NCBI GenBank assembly: GCA_038025085.1
Contig: CM076145.1
Span: 17,404,500 to 17,468,499, forward strand
Origin: Tetragonia tetragonoides
Taxonomy: Eukaryota > Streptophyta > Magnoliopsida > Caryophyllales > Aizoaceae
Length of the DNA: 64,000 bases
Direction: 5' to 3'
Of this stretch, positions 35,165 to 46,980 are shown piece after piece (the stretch's first letter is position 1; every line of letters begins with the position of its first letter). The notes beneath the pieces are model-generated. The model did no database searches. It worked only from the letters and a program-made list of their open reading frames with translations, and had not been told where the DNA came from. The position numbers were made by a program, and so were the translations under genes.

Positions 35165-35849
35165 TTCTGCCTAGGAGTCTCTAACGAACTGCCAACCTTT
35201 CAGAGAGAATGTCCAACCTCTTAGAGAGAATGTCCAACCTCCTCAACTGAACCCTAAGGTTTGTTTATACAGAAGAGGGGGAGCTGCCAGGGTTTGGCAT
35301 GGAAAACGAGATGGGCCTCGGGTTTGTCGTCCGCGAGAAACAGTCCAGGCGGCCATACAGTTAGGCCAAGCGGCCAAGCTGGCAGGACAAGCGGCTTAGC
35401 CGCAAGGCAAGCGGTCAAGCCGCTTGGCCTAGCGGCATAGTCGCTTGTCCTAGCGGCCACCGCTTGAGCTCAAGCGTAATCGCTTGGACCTGGAGCGGCA
35501 TGCTTGTATAGGCGCCTGACGTGTTTTTCACGCGGGGGAGGTTTTTTTGAGGGGGTCCGCGCGGGATTGACTGAGTTCCCTTGTTTGACCAAGGGTTGAC
35601 TCATGGGTTTGGGAGATCCCTTTCGGGCCCATAGGTTCAAAGAGGCCTATCTCTCAGTTTTGGACTCCAATTGAATTGAGTCCAACTGGTTTGGATCACC
35701 TGTACAAAAGGCTTCCACTGGTTAATTCAAATGAACTGGGCTAATCATCAGAGCAATCATTCTGACAACCCAAGTTCGAGCAAAATCCAATCCTTTCACC
35801 ATCGGATTTTTACGGGGACTTAATATAGACACAATTTTTGGTGTCTACA
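34201..35849 (-). repeat. 5' LTR of the Tat element (1649 bp)
   Basis: Starts TGTAGACACC on the minus strand and ends GGCAGCCTACA at 34201. Carries a palindrome cluster at 35365-35495, a TATA-like box at 35256-35270 and a long (GA)n tract at 35094-35161. Many scattered differences from the 3' LTR show moderate age. Confidence 0.95.
35094..35161. repeat. (GA)n microsatellite in the 5' LTR
   Basis: About 34 GA units; only about nine are present at the same place in the 3' LTR (21694-21712). It grew or shrank after insertion. Confidence 0.95.
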
Positions 35850-35854
35850 TGTAC

Positions 35855-36588
35855 GTGACTTATGATGTGCATAACATAAGCAACCAAATACTCGAATGTG
35901 AGAATATGAAGGTGGAGTTGAAAATAACATCTGATAAGGAGTCTTCCCTTTATGCAACATACTAGGAGTACGATTAATTAAATGAGATGCTGCTAATACA
36001 CATTCGCCCCAAAACTCAATAGGCAAATTAGCCTGAAAAAGTAATGCACGGGCGACTTCTAAAATGTGCCTGTGGTTTCGTTCTACACGACCATTTTGCT
36101 GTGGAGTGTCAACACAACTAGTTTGATGCAAGATTCCATGTGTAGCATAATATTGAAGCATAGGCCTAGAACGAAATTCCTGTGCATTATCACCACGTAT
36201 AATTTTAACATGTTTCCCAAACTGATTGACAGCCATAGCACAAAAATCTTGAAGCAACATACAAGCCTCACTCTTTTCAAGCATTAAATAAACCCTAACA
36301 CCTCTACTATAATCATCCACTATAGTGAAAAAATAACGTGCACCAGTGAAAGAAGCAGCACGATATGGCCCCCAAGTATCACAGTGGATTAAATTAAAAC
36401 AATCAACAACTTTGCTGTCACTAATAGGAAATGGAGAACGTGTTTGTTTAGCTCGACAACAAATATCACAAAGTTCGGTTTTCTTTACTTTACTACCAGT
36501 AATGCCAGGAACAAAGGATAGGGGTTGACTTGAGGGATGTCCTAACCGCCGATGCCATAATTCAAAATTGTCGGAGGTAGTTGCTGTA
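35855..36588 (-). pseudogene. copia-2 integrase part
   Basis: Minus frame 36629-35820 encodes FELWHRRLGHPSSQ (GAG-pre-integrase) and the integrase core, with CDTWGPYRAASF (D), KIIRGDNAQEF (D) and PQQNGRVERNHRH (E). It continues VFGCLCYAHH and is then cut by the Tat element; the next residues resume at 20831. Upstream it is cut by copia-3, and the preceding sequence is at 42753 onwards. The core motifs are intact. Confidence 0.92.
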
Positions 36589-36593
36589 GAAGC

Positions 36594-37321
36594 TGTTAGA
36601 AAAGATACTGTAAAACCAAAAATAAACAAAACAAGAAGAATGTGGGCCGAATGATTTACTATAAAATAAGATTGTTGTGTCGTGGTACGAAGGCCACTGC
36701 CTTAGAAGCGATTTCGCCCGGACTAGTGCAGTCAGAACAAGGCGTCGCCCCCCAAGGTTAGCACAACGCTCCTCTATTCCGTGCACTCGGAATGGAAGAG
36801 TTGGAACTCAAAGAAAAATACTGCTCAGTTGAGTTTTTGGAGGAAGGAAAACGGTTTTTGATGGGATGATAAACTGATACAATATTCAGCATATAAATAA
36901 CCCAAGGAGAAGAATTTGTAACTGATGTAATCAAGCCAGTCATTAAATCAAGGAGGAAATCAAGGGATGCCATTAAAACGAAATCGTAACGTTTTGTTTT
37001 GTATAACTGAAGAGTTGGATTCGTAACTGACGAATCTCATAAACCTGGATTCTCAGTTGCGACTCGGCCCAAAAAGTAGACCCCACCACACCGCGCACGT
37101 GTCACGAACCGAACCGAACCGAACCGAACCGAACGGACGGACGGCGGCGGCGGCGCGCGCGTGGGAGAGTCTCCTTTCCAACTCAACTAAACCATACACA
37201 AACATTGGAGTATATAAACCAATGAACCTTTTGTAAAACTACCAATGTGGGACAAAAGCCTTTTACTCACAAAGAGAAACCCACTTGCAAACACCTTGAA
37301 ACTTTGGCATTCTTTCCAACA
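36594..37321 (-). repeat. 3' LTR of copia-3 (728 bp)
   Basis: Contains a run of CCGAA units and a CGG/CGCG-rich block (37097-37160) and TATATAAACC (37211-37220), a probable core promoter. The G-rich TTTGTGGGGGAT on the minus strand at 37322-37333 is the adjacent polypurine tract. It is 13 bp longer than its partner, mainly from extra CCGAA units. Confidence 0.93.
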
Positions 37322-37951
37322 ATCCCCCACAAATGCAAAAGTTTTAAGAAAACAAAAATTTTAAACAACTGAGTAGGAAAAGGTTTGACACTTAAGTGCT
37401 AGTACTTATGAAGTTTGAACTAACACATAGTAAATGGAGGCTAGTCTCTAAACTAGTGGAGTGAATTACTCTTGAACTCCCTAGATCAAAGAAATACCTG
37501 CAAACACATATCTTACCTTAGATTTATTTCGAGTTCCGCGATAAACACCAAAAAGCGCATATAAGGCCATACGCTTCCTTGGGACGCTCATGAGTGCCTT
37601 AGAGAAGATAACCCAATATCTTTCATAGAAGGCGGCCACACCTTCACACTCACGTAGGTGATTCCATCAAATCTATCTCTAATAGACCATCCATAACCTG
37701 GACTATGAAATCATTAAGAGCAAGTAAATGCTCATCCTCCAATAAAGTCATGCGGTGAATCCATCAAGTCCGTCTCAAAGGACCACCCAACAATTAGGGC
37801 TATAGATTCATTAAGAGCAATATGCTCAACCTCACGAATGTACAACATATGCCATAGGGATGAGAACATGTACAAAAATATGAGTCTTTCCATGGCTTCG
37901 TTAGACCATAATTACTTGTGTGAACAAGATTAGGTGTCCACCATGAATTCC
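37322..37951 (-). other. copia-3 3' untranslated region
   Basis: Between the pol stop and the polypurine tract. No protein recognised on either strand. Starts with the G-rich tract next to the 3' LTR. Confidence 0.7.
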
Positions 37952-40900
37952 TCAACCAATGGGTTTTAGACCCATCCCCCTCGACGTGTCTAGGACCAAT
38001 TTTCTATTGAGTCCTTTAGTTAATGGATCAGCCAAGTTCCTTTCGGACCTTACATACTCCATAGAGAGTACGCCAGTCTCAATCAAAAGTCTCACGGCAT
38101 CATGCCTAATGCGTATATGTCTTCTCTTACCATTATACGCTTTATTCTTTGCAATACAAATTGCAGCCTGTGAGTCACAAAGTAGAGAAACAGAAGGAGT
38201 AGGTTTACCCCAAAAAGGTAAATCAGCTAGTAGGACTCTCAACCACTCGGCCTCTTGTCCTGCCAAATCAAGAGCAATAAATTCCGATTCCATAGTGGAT
38301 CGAGCAATAACGGATTGTTTAGTAGATTTCCATGATATGGAAGCACCACCTAGAGTGAAAACATATCCACTAGTAGAACTTATTTCATCATTATCAGTTA
38401 CCCAATTAGCATCACAATATCCCTCCAACACGGAAGGAAAGCCAACATAATGCAAACCCAAGTACATGGTACCTCTCAAGTACCTAAGTAAACGTCTAAG
38501 AGCAAACCAGTGCTCTCTACTTGGGTTATGGGTATATCTACTAAGTCTACTAACTGCATATGCAATATCAGGCCGAGTACAATTCATAAGAAACATTAAA
38601 CTCCCAATTATCTTAGCATAATCAGATTGTGAAACACTTTCTTCTTTATTTTTCCTCAAAGTTATGCTAGCATCATAGGGAGTTCTTATTGGCGCTACTT
38701 CAAAGCTATCAAATTTCTTCAAAACTTTCTCTACATAATGTGATTGTGTTAAGATGAAACCCTTTTCAGTTTTATTAACCTTAACACCTAAAATCACATC
38801 AACTTCACCCAAATCCTTCATATCAAAATGGGAGGAAAGGAAATTTTTAGTTTCATTAATGGCATTCATGTGTGTACTAAAAAGCAACATATCATCTACA
38901 TATAAGCAAATGATTACGCAATCAGAACCAAACAATTTGGTATACACACATGTATCCGATCCATTAGGCACAAAACCAAATCCAAGCAAAGTTTTATGAA
39001 GTTTATCATATCACTGTTTCGGTGCTTGTGTAAGGCCATATAAAGATTTCTTAAGTCTACACACTTTATGTTCTTGACCAGGAACAATAAAACCAGGAGG
39101 TTGTTCCATATAAATTTCTTCTTCTAAGTCGCCATGTAGAAAAGCCGTCTTTACATCCATTTGATGAACAAGTAAATTATGAATAGAGGCTAATGCAAAC
39201 AAAGTGCGAATAGTGGCGATCTTAGTGACAGGTGAATATGTATAAAAGAAATCTTCACCAAATTTCTGTTTAAACCCTCTAATCACAAGTCTAGCCTTAA
39301 ACCTTTGAATTGAACCGTCAGCATTCAGTTTCTTAGTGAAAATCCATTTACAACCAATGGAAGAAAACCCTTTAGGAAGATTTACCAATTCCCAAGTGTG
39401 ATTAGACATGATAGATTCTAATTCACTATTCATAACATCTTTCCAGAAACTAGCATCAATTGATCCCACAGCTTCCTCATAAGTTTTGGGATACTCATCA
39501 ATCATATAAGCATACAACAAAGGCTCACATAATCTATCCAAATCCTGAATTTCAACAAGATAAGTAATAAAATCAGGACCAAAACTAGTTTCTTTTCTAC
39601 GTCTTTTGCTAGTTCGAATTACAGGTAATTCTGTCGTAATAGTAGCAGCAGGCAAAGACATAGGAACAGAAGTAGGAACAGCATGGGAAATATCATTTTT
39701 CTTCATAGGAAAAACATGCTCAAAAAAATCAGCATCTCTAGATTCACATATAGTTCTATCACTCATATTCATGAATCTATAAGCAGCACTATTAAGAGCA
39801 TAACCAATAAACACACAATCAATGGTTTTAGAACCAATATTAGTACGTTTAAAATCTGGTAAACCAACCTTAGCAAGACACCCCCACACTTTCAAGTATT
39901 TAAGGTTAGGCGCATAGCCTTTCCATAATTCATAGGGGGTTTTGTCTAATTTCTTATGAGGCGCGCGATTAAGCAAATAATTAGAGGACAAAACGGCCTC
40001 CCCCCACATGTTCTCAGGTAACCCTGAACTTAAAAGCATAGCATTCATCATGTTCTTAAGGGTCCTATTCTTGCGCTCGGCAATCCCATTTTGTTGTGGG
40101 GTATAAGGAGCGGAGAGCTCATGTATGATACCATTTTTCTCACAAACTTCCTTCAAGAAGGTTGTACCATACTCTCCACCCCTATCGGATCTTAATCGTT
40201 TTATTTTCCTGTCTAACTGATTTTCTACTTCCGCTTTGTAAATCGGAAACATTTTTTCAGCCTCATCTTTAGTCCTTAAAAGATATACCTGGGTATATCT
40301 CGAATGGTCATCAACAAAAGTTATATAATATCTTTTGCCACTTCTACTCTCAGTGTTTTTAAAATCAGCTAAATCTGTATGAATTAATTCTAATAATTCA
40401 GTTACTCTCTCGGTTACAGATTTAAATGATTTTATGGCATGTTTAGCTTCTACACAAATTTCACATTTAGAGAAACCATTGTCCACCAAATTAGGAATCA
40501 AGTTCATGCTTTTTAGCCTTTTAACAGAATTAAGATTTAGATGTCCTAATCTAGTATGCCAAAGATCAATGGACTCAACAATATAAGCAGAAGTAGAAGC
40601 TTTATTAGTAACGTTCTCGATAACAACAGAGTCTAAAACAAATAGCCCCCCATTCAGATAGCCCTTCCCCACATATTCTCCATTACGGGTTAATACAAGT
40701 TTATCAGCATTAAAAACTAACTTAACCCCAGCTTTGTTAAGAAGTGCACCCGAAATTAAGTTCCTGCGTAGAGAAGGCACATAAAGCACATTTTGTAAAG
40801 CTAAAGATTTTCCAGAAGTTAATTTCACAGATATCTTTCCTTTACCAAGCACCTCAGAACTACTAGAGTTACCCATGAACACCTGTTCATCATCACCAGC

Positions 40901-41992
40901 ATTCTGAAAATCAGAAAATAGGGTCCTGTTGGCACAAAAGTGCCTAGAGGCACCAGTGTCAACAATCCATTCAGTATTGTTACTGACCAGATTCACCTCA
41001 GAGATGACAGCAGCAATGACATCTCCAGATTCAGCAATGTTGGCCTGGTTGCGGGGCTGGTCCTGGTTGTTCTGTCCATCCTTGCGTTTGAAGCATTGAT
41101 GAGCTCTATGTCCAGGTTTTCCGCACACATAGCATAGGCCCCTAGATTGTTGTTTCTGGATCTTGCCGTTCTACTTGAAAGGTCCAGGCTTCTTGTTGTT
41201 ATTTGGTCTCTGTCCCTTCTTAGAGTTTCCAGCAGCATTAGACCTGTCAAATTTAGCACCAGAAGATTCCACAAGGTTAGCCTTAACAGAAAGTTCATTG
41301 ACAGAGGAAGAGGAACCCTTCTCCTTGAGGCGGTTTGCCTCCTCGATCTTCATATGTCCGATTAATTCCTGCAAGGTCATATCTCTCTTCTTGTGTTTGA
41401 GATGAGCCCGGTAGTTTGTCCAAGATTCGGGCAACTTATGAATCAGGACATTAGCCTGCAGCACTTCACACATTTTCATCCCCTCAAGGAGGATATCAGC
41501 AACAAGGTTTTCATATTGATGAACTTGTGGCATGATAGGTTGGTCATCCACCAACTTGAACTCTAACCAGTCTCCAGTCACGTACTTCTTCTTCCCAGCA
41601 TCATCAGCACCATATTTCAACTCAAGTGTCTCCCATATAGACTTAGCCGATTTGTTTTTGATGAACAGATCAAAAATCGGATTAGCCACATGAGATAACA
41701 TATGACCACGAGCCATCTTGTTGTCCTTACCATACTTCTCAATGGCTCCGGCATCATCCACCTTACCCTTATCCTTCTTTTGCCCAGGAGAGGCATCAAG
41801 GACCACTGATGGAGTCACAGGAGTGGAAGGTTCAGCAGCAGTAGTTGGAGTGGGAGCATCAGAAAATAGAACATAATCAACCTCCAACTGTTCAAGAAAA
41901 ATCAGAACCTTTTGTGACCATCTCTTGTAATTAGAACCATCAAGAGCTTCGAGTTTGGATAGGTCAGGGATGAATTTCGAAAGAGATGCCAT
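37952..41992 (-). pseudogene. copia-3 gag-pol polyprotein with two stop codons
   Basis: Starts MASLSKFIPDLSKLEALDGS at 41992 and ends at 37952, about 1346 codons in one frame. Order: UBN2-type gag (41992-41250); CCHC knuckle [14 protein letters not shown] (about 41130); protease [13 protein letters not shown] (about 40970); GAG-pre-integrase [11 protein letters not shown] (about 40560). The integrase core follows, with [16 protein letters not shown] and [12 protein letters not shown] (about 40400-40050). RT comes next with [16 protein letters not shown] and [10 protein letters not shown] (about 39170-38890), then RNase H with [16 protein letters not shown] (about 38170). Stops lie at about 41169 (TAG after PGPFK) and about 39009 (TGA after LTQAPKQ, where relatives have tryptophan). 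Apart from these it looks complete. Confidence 0.95.
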
Positions 41993-42032
41993 TTGTGGTG
42001 GTAATACAGTAAAAGAAAATCGCTTCTAAATT

Positions 42033-42747
42033 TGTTAGAAAAGATACTGTAAAACCAAAAATAAACAAAACAAGAAGAATGTGGGCCGAATGATTTACTA
42101 TAAAATAAGATTGTTGTGTCAGTGGTACGAAGGCCACTGCCTTAGAAGCGATTTCGCCCAGACTAGTGCAGTCAGAACAAGGCGTCGCCCCCCAAGGTTA
42201 GCACAACGCTCCTCTATTCCGTGCACTCGGAATGGAAGAGTTGGAACTCAAAGAAAAATACTGCTCAGTTGAGTTTTTGGAGGAAGGAAAACAGTTTTTG
42301 ATGGGATGATAAACTGATACAATATTCAGCATATAAATAACCCAAGGAGAAGAATTTGTAACTGATGTAATCAAGCCAGTCATTAAACCAAGGAGGAAAT
42401 CAAGGGATGCCATTAAAACGAAATCGTAACGTTTTGTTTTGTATAACTGAAGAGTTGGATTCGTAACTGACGAATCTCATAAACCTGGATTCTCAGTTGC
42501 GACTCGGCCCAAAAAGTAGACCCCACCTCCCCGCGCACGTGTCACGAACCGAACCGAACCGAACGGACGGCGGCGGCGGCGCGCGCGTGGAAGAGTCTCC
42601 TTTCCAACTCAACTAAACCATACACAAACATTGGAGTATATAAACCAATGAACCTTTTGTAAAACTACCAATGTGGGACAAAAGCCTTTTACTCACAAAG
42701 AGAAACCCACTTGCAAACACCTTGAAACTTTGGCATTCTTTCCAACA
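42033..42747 (-). repeat. 5' LTR of copia-3 (715 bp)
   Basis: Nearly identical to 36594-37321. Only 40 bp separate it from the gag start codon (41992), an unusually short leader. The sequence just inside (AATTTAGAAGCG) is not the usual TGGTATCAGAGC site. Confidence 0.93.
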
Positions 42748-42752
42748 GAAGC

Positions 42753-44252
42753 GGACGCAAAAGTGACTGGCTTGTAGTAGTAAACCCCATTCCGCAGCTC
42801 ACCCACTCCAATCGGATTCCTCGAGGTGCGGTCCTGTAGAATACACAATTGATCAAAGAATGTCACGGTGCAATGAGAGTCAAAGACAAGTTGCCCAACA
42901 GAGATGAGATTAACAGATAAGTTTGGCACATATAATACAAGATTTAATACAAGTCCGGAAGAAAATATGAGTGAACCCTCTTTAATAGCACTGGTATGAA
43001 CACCATCGGGCAGCCCAACTGGACATGGATTGATATCATGAATATGTGTAAGTAGTTTCAAGTCACCAGTCATATGTCGAGATGCGCCGCTATCTATTAA
43101 CCAAGTATTAGCATCAATAACAATCTTACCAGACAACTTCTCAGAATTTGATGTAGGAGGCTCCAGCATTGTGAGCAAACGTTGAAACATCTCTGGAGTG
43201 AGAGAAGAAAGAGACCGAGCAACGGCTGAAATATTATTGCAATTGGTCGCGGATGATTGCAGTTGGTCAGAAAGAGGTGCTGGAACACGAGTTGGAGGTG
43301 CAGCAGCAGCATTCGCTATGGATTGACGTGAAGTACTAGAAGAGTCATGGTTACCACGTCCTCTACCACGAGTCCATCCTGGAGGATAATTCCCAGTGCG
43401 TGCATAGCAAGTCTCGTAAATATGTCCGTACCTATTGCAATAGGTACAAAACGGACGGCGATTGTTTGAACTTTGCTGATCTGAATTAGTCTGAGGTCGA
43501 GACGGCCCAGTGGTACCACGATTCTATTGGGCTGCGTAAACAGCAAACCCAACGGCCGGGACCGTGTCGTCACGATGAGAAATAGCTCTGTGCCTTTCTT
43601 CTTGAAGTCTCATGGAATATACATGAGTAATGGATGGCAAAGGTTCCACATTCAAAATGTTGGAGCGTACAGGACCGTAAACATCATCTAGTCCCATTAG
43701 GAACTGATAGACTTTGAGCTCCTCAAACCATTTGTTGAATTTTGGTTCATCAGTAGGGGCGTGAAGGGCAATTTCTTCCCACATAGTGAGCAATTTTGTA
43801 TAGTAAGACATGATAGATAAACCACTTTGCCTTGTTGAAGATAAATCACTCCACAACTGATACAATTTTGGTCCATTCTTAACAGAAAAACGTGTTTTAA
43901 GATTATCCCACAAATCTTTAACATCAAAAACACGTCCAACGCTAGCATGTACAGCAGAATCAAGGGTATTTTTAATCCAAGCAACCAAAGTTGAGTTCAC
44001 AATTTCCCAAGCTCCATAATTTTTATCTGTAGTTTCTGGCTTTGTTATAGTTCCATCAATAAAAGCTAATTTGTTTTTGGCCCTTAATCCACTGATAATT
44101 GCAGGTTCCCATATATCATAATTCTCACCAGATAAAACAATTTTAGTAAGCATTAGACTCGTACCGTCAGAGGGATGAATGTAATATGGAAAGCTTGGAT
44201 CAGCTACGGGATAATCGGACTTGGTACCATCGTTCTGGGTAGATCCTGTCAT
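42753..44252 (-). pseudogene. copia-2 gag and protease part
   Basis: Gag starts MTGSTQNDGTKSD at 44252 and runs to a stop at about 43524. The frame resumes with NRGTTGPSRPQ and a CCHC knuckle CTYCNRYGHIYETC (about 43440). Protease DTWLIDSGASRHMTGDL-type residues are near 43090, and the frame ends GVYYYKPVTFASAS where copia-3 interrupts. The UBN2-type gag core includes VLSGENYDIWEPA, KDLWDNLKTRFSV and YYTKLLTMWEE. Breaks: the stop near 43527, and frame changes near 43310 and 43190. Confidence 0.9.
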
Positions 44253-44519
44253 GATGACCTTGCTTCTTGTGAGTAGCTAAAGACAGAAATTGGCTGGACT
44301 CGTCGGCTTTGACTTCACCAACGGAATATCAGACTCGTCGGCTTTGATTTCACCAACGGATGGAAAAACAAATCTTGAATAGAACTTGCAGTGATTACTA
44401 ATTAGAACAAGGCTTAGATAAATTAGAACAAGGGATGAAAAATTTTAGACAGAGAAAGAGAAACATGGGAAGTGGAAGCGGTGGGTTAGGCGAGAGTTTT
44501 CTAGGGGTTTCTTTATGAT

Positions 44520-44531
44520 GATCTGATACCA
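44520..44531 (-). other. Primer-binding site of copia-2
   Basis: TGGTATCAGATC on the minus strand, one base different from the standard initiator tRNA-Met site, directly inside the 5' LTR. Confidence 0.85.
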
Positions 44532-44678
44532 TATCATGATTTGATTGGTTTAGAGTAATAGCCCCTCTTCGTTTCATTTACAAGTCCAAATATTTATAGT
44601 TCATAGGAAGTTTCTAGAGTAAGACACTTATAAATAATGCTATTTACATATAATATACTTAATATAGACCCATCAACA
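44532..44678 (-). repeat. 5' LTR of copia-2 (147 bp)
   Basis: Intact LTR, TGTTGATGGG...TCATGATA on the minus strand. About 90 bp of it is still present at 17634-17724. Very short for a copia LTR. Confidence 0.85.
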
Positions 44679-44822
44679 TTTTGTGCCCCCAGCCATCCCG
44701 CCAACAATTATGAGCAGCCAACCTACAAAACAAAGTGACTGCGTATCAATTCTTGCACAGGAGTGGTGAATTTTAAAGATACTCGAAATCCTAACAAATT
44801 GAGATTTAGACCCACAATCTTA
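44679..44822. other. Short spacer between copia-2 and the next MITE
   Basis: No feature seen besides the TTA that opens the target duplication of the next element. Confidence 0.5.
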
Positions 44823-45376
44823 GGCCCTGTTCCAAAATATTTTTTGAGTTAGGTTTTAAATATATTGAAAACGGAAATCAGTTTTAGTTTTTAGATTTTT
44901 TTGATTTCAATAATAAAATAATAATAAATGTATCTTCAAGCTGACAACCTTCAAGTCCCTCATAAGTTATTGAAGAGTCATATCACTGGTCTCCTATGTC
45001 TGACGCAAACACACACAGACTCGGTCTTCTTTTTAGAACTCGAGCTCGACGAATCGGCGTGTGGAGTGGGTCAATTCGGGGTCAAGTCACGCCCATACCA
45101 GCGAGTTTGCGGCAGGCAAGGCATATTGACGATGAGGAGACAGAAGATGGCTAGGCGGCCATGCGGCGGTCGAGATCTGATGACGTGGAATCCTATCTTT
45201 TAAAACTCACAATAAGACAGAGAAAACCATGTTTTTTTAGTTTTGAGAATACCGTTTTCAGTTTCGAAAATGGGCAAAAACAGAAACTCAGCCCTGGTAT
45301 TGTCGAACACGTTTTGTTTTAAGATTTGTATTTGGAAACCAAAAACTGAAAACTCACAACCACCCCGAACAGGGCC
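44823..45376. mobile_element. PIF/Harbinger-like MITE (554 bp, TTA duplication)
   Basis: Ends GGCCCTGTTCC and GAACAGGGCC, with longer imperfect complementarity (TTTTTAG...CCAAAAAC). TTA is on both sides (44820-44822 and 45377-45379). The internal frame 44928-45203 has no recognisable domain. Confidence 0.8.
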
Positions 45377-46980
45377 TTAGTTTTTCATTTGCCTACAAAG
45401 CGAAAGAGGAAAAGAAAAAAAAAACGATGGGGATTTATTTCAGTATGACCGTTCTTTGCCAAGACAAACATGGTGAGGGCAAGGAATTGGGAAGTGAATT
45501 GGGCAGAGGGAGAGGGGGAGAGAGAAACATGGTCAGAGATTCAATTTGGAAGAGAGAAAAAAAGGGTCAGCGATAGTTTGGGTTAGTAGTGAGTACTTAG
45601 TAAACTGTGCAAGGTTTTCAATTCCAAGGCAGGAAAAAGAATTAGATGACTAGTTCCTGGTATTTTCGGGAATCTTCCAGATGAAGGAGAAATCAGGCAA
45701 GTGGGGTTAGAGGAGTTTGGGCGGGAAAAAACTCAACCAAATGCTGCCCCATCAACAATGATGACGTCAGTATAAGTTAAGATTGATTAACAGTTGAAAA
45801 TAAGTTAATGAGCAAAAAAAAAAAACAGTTGAAAATAAGCTGAGAAATTCGTAGGAGGAACTTGATGATATTGCAGATTCTCTGCCAGCCCAAGAGGGAA
45901 ATCAAGAAGAAGGTGCTTAGATATCATGGATTTAATATGAGTGTCTTATGCTTGTTCAGAGACCTGGGATGCTTGGCTACTTTTTTTTTTTTTTTTTTCT
46001 GGCTTTCCTTTTGATGCACCTTCGTGCTTAATGCCATATTAAATTGATCACTTCATGTGAAGAAGGAAAAAGGTAGGTGAAGAGCTGCTCAACAAGGGTA
46101 ACTTTCTAAGATAATTAGGTGGGATTTTCCTCTTGAGGAAAAATGTTTGCAGTAATAAATTTAGAGCTCATGGTGTACTGTAGATATATGATCAGATTAA
46201 GGAGAGGCAAGTTTCTGCTAACTGGGCTATTGCCTATTGGAGATCAGAACAGGAAGCAATTTGTTGATAAACGCTTATTGTTTAATCATCCAAAAAAAAA
46301 AAAAAAAAAACTGAGAAATGCTTATTTATGAATTCTTGAGGAAAAAAAGTCCCCCTGTACATCAATCAATCAAGCAAATATGTGACGTAATGATTTTGGT
46401 GTCCTGCTTGATGACTCAACTATCTATCTTCAATTGTTAGTGGCAAACGGTAATTGCTCTTCGATATTTTATTAGCCTGCCTAGCTTACGCCTAATTTTG
46501 GCGTATTTATCAACTACTTGCGCCTAATTGGGTCGCACATATTAAACACATGCGCTTGATATAGGCGCAGATGTTGTATTATCTGTGTTTTACTCCAGTT
46601 AAGCTGTAAACTACACACCACTCCCTACGCCTATGTTAGCCACGAAACTTAATTGTTTATGCCTAAGTTAAGCGCAGGCTTGCCAACGAGACTAACAGAC
46701 GGATTCTGAGCCCCTCCAACGGATCAATCACAACCACTTTTTCCGGTGGTGTGTGTCGTGTGGGGGATGGGAGGGCGCACTAGAGTAGGGGTGAGATGAG
46801 GGGGTTGTTTTTATTATTTTTTTTCACTTTGGAGGGTATTTTAGGAACTTTAATGTTTAGGGTGTGGTATTGTTTAAAAAAGGGTGTGGTATTTAGCACT
46901 GCCCTTTAGTAATTATACGAAGGCTATAGGAGAAAGGAGCTTTTTATATATATAGGAGAATTTTTTTTTTTTTTTTTTTT
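45377..46980. other. Unassigned interval with low-complexity runs
   Basis: No recognisable gene. Contains poly(A)/poly(T) runs (45414-45424, 45981-45999, 46293-46310, 46961-46980), a short direct repeat around ACAGTTGAAAATAAG (45790 and 45825), and repeated GCCTAA/GCGCC-like words at 46470-46680. Confidence 0.5.

Larger units (their letters stand above)
20837..35849 (-). mobile_element. Ty3/gypsy element of the Tat/Ogre group (15.0 kb) with two antisense genes
   Basis: Minus-orientation element with LTRs at 20837-22366 (3') and 34201-35849 (5'), beginning TGTAG and ending CTACA. It is flanked by a perfect TGTAC duplication (20832-20836 and 35850-35854) inside the copia-2 polyprotein. It has the Tat/Ogre hallmarks: long LTRs, a TGGCGA-type primer-binding site, a second (archaeal-type) RNase H between RNase H and integrase, and a very long region between pol and the 3' LTR (22367-28143). 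That region holds a tandem-repeat array and two plus-strand PMD-type genes. Gag is one intact frame, RT is frameshifted, and no protease motif is visible, so this copy cannot be autonomous. Confidence 0.95.
36594..42747 (-). mobile_element. Ty1/copia element copia-3 (6154 bp, young, Tork-like)
   Basis: Nested in copia-2 with a perfect GAAGC duplication (36589-36593 and 42748-42752). LTRs 36594-37321 and 42033-42747 start TGTTGGAAAG and end TTCTAACA on the minus strand. They differ by roughly six substitutions plus a few repeat-unit gains and losses, which marks it as the youngest complete element in the window. Gag-pol is one frame except for two stop codons. The protein type ([32 protein letters not shown]) fits the Tork lineage. 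About 630 bp of untranslated sequence lies between pol and the 3' LTR. Confidence 0.95.
17634..44678 (-). mobile_element. Ty1/copia element copia-2, split by three nested insertions
   Basis: Minus-strand copia element whose own parts are 17634-17807, 18812-20836, 35850-36593 and 42748-44678, about 4.9 kb in total. Read in order these give LTR, primer-binding site, gag, protease, integrase, RT, RNase H and a truncated LTR. Its LTR starts TGTTGATGGG and ends TCATGATA. Protein motifs ([35 protein letters not shown]) place it close to copia-1, in the Ale/Retrofit range. It is the oldest layer here because three other elements sit inside it, each with a target duplication from copia-2 sequence. 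Flanking duplication was not found, perhaps because the 3' end is rearranged. Confidence 0.92.

Noticed and set aside
36758..36973. 71-codon frame present in both copia-3 LTRs
   Set aside because: Repeated only because LTRs repeat; no domain and no codon-level signal seen.
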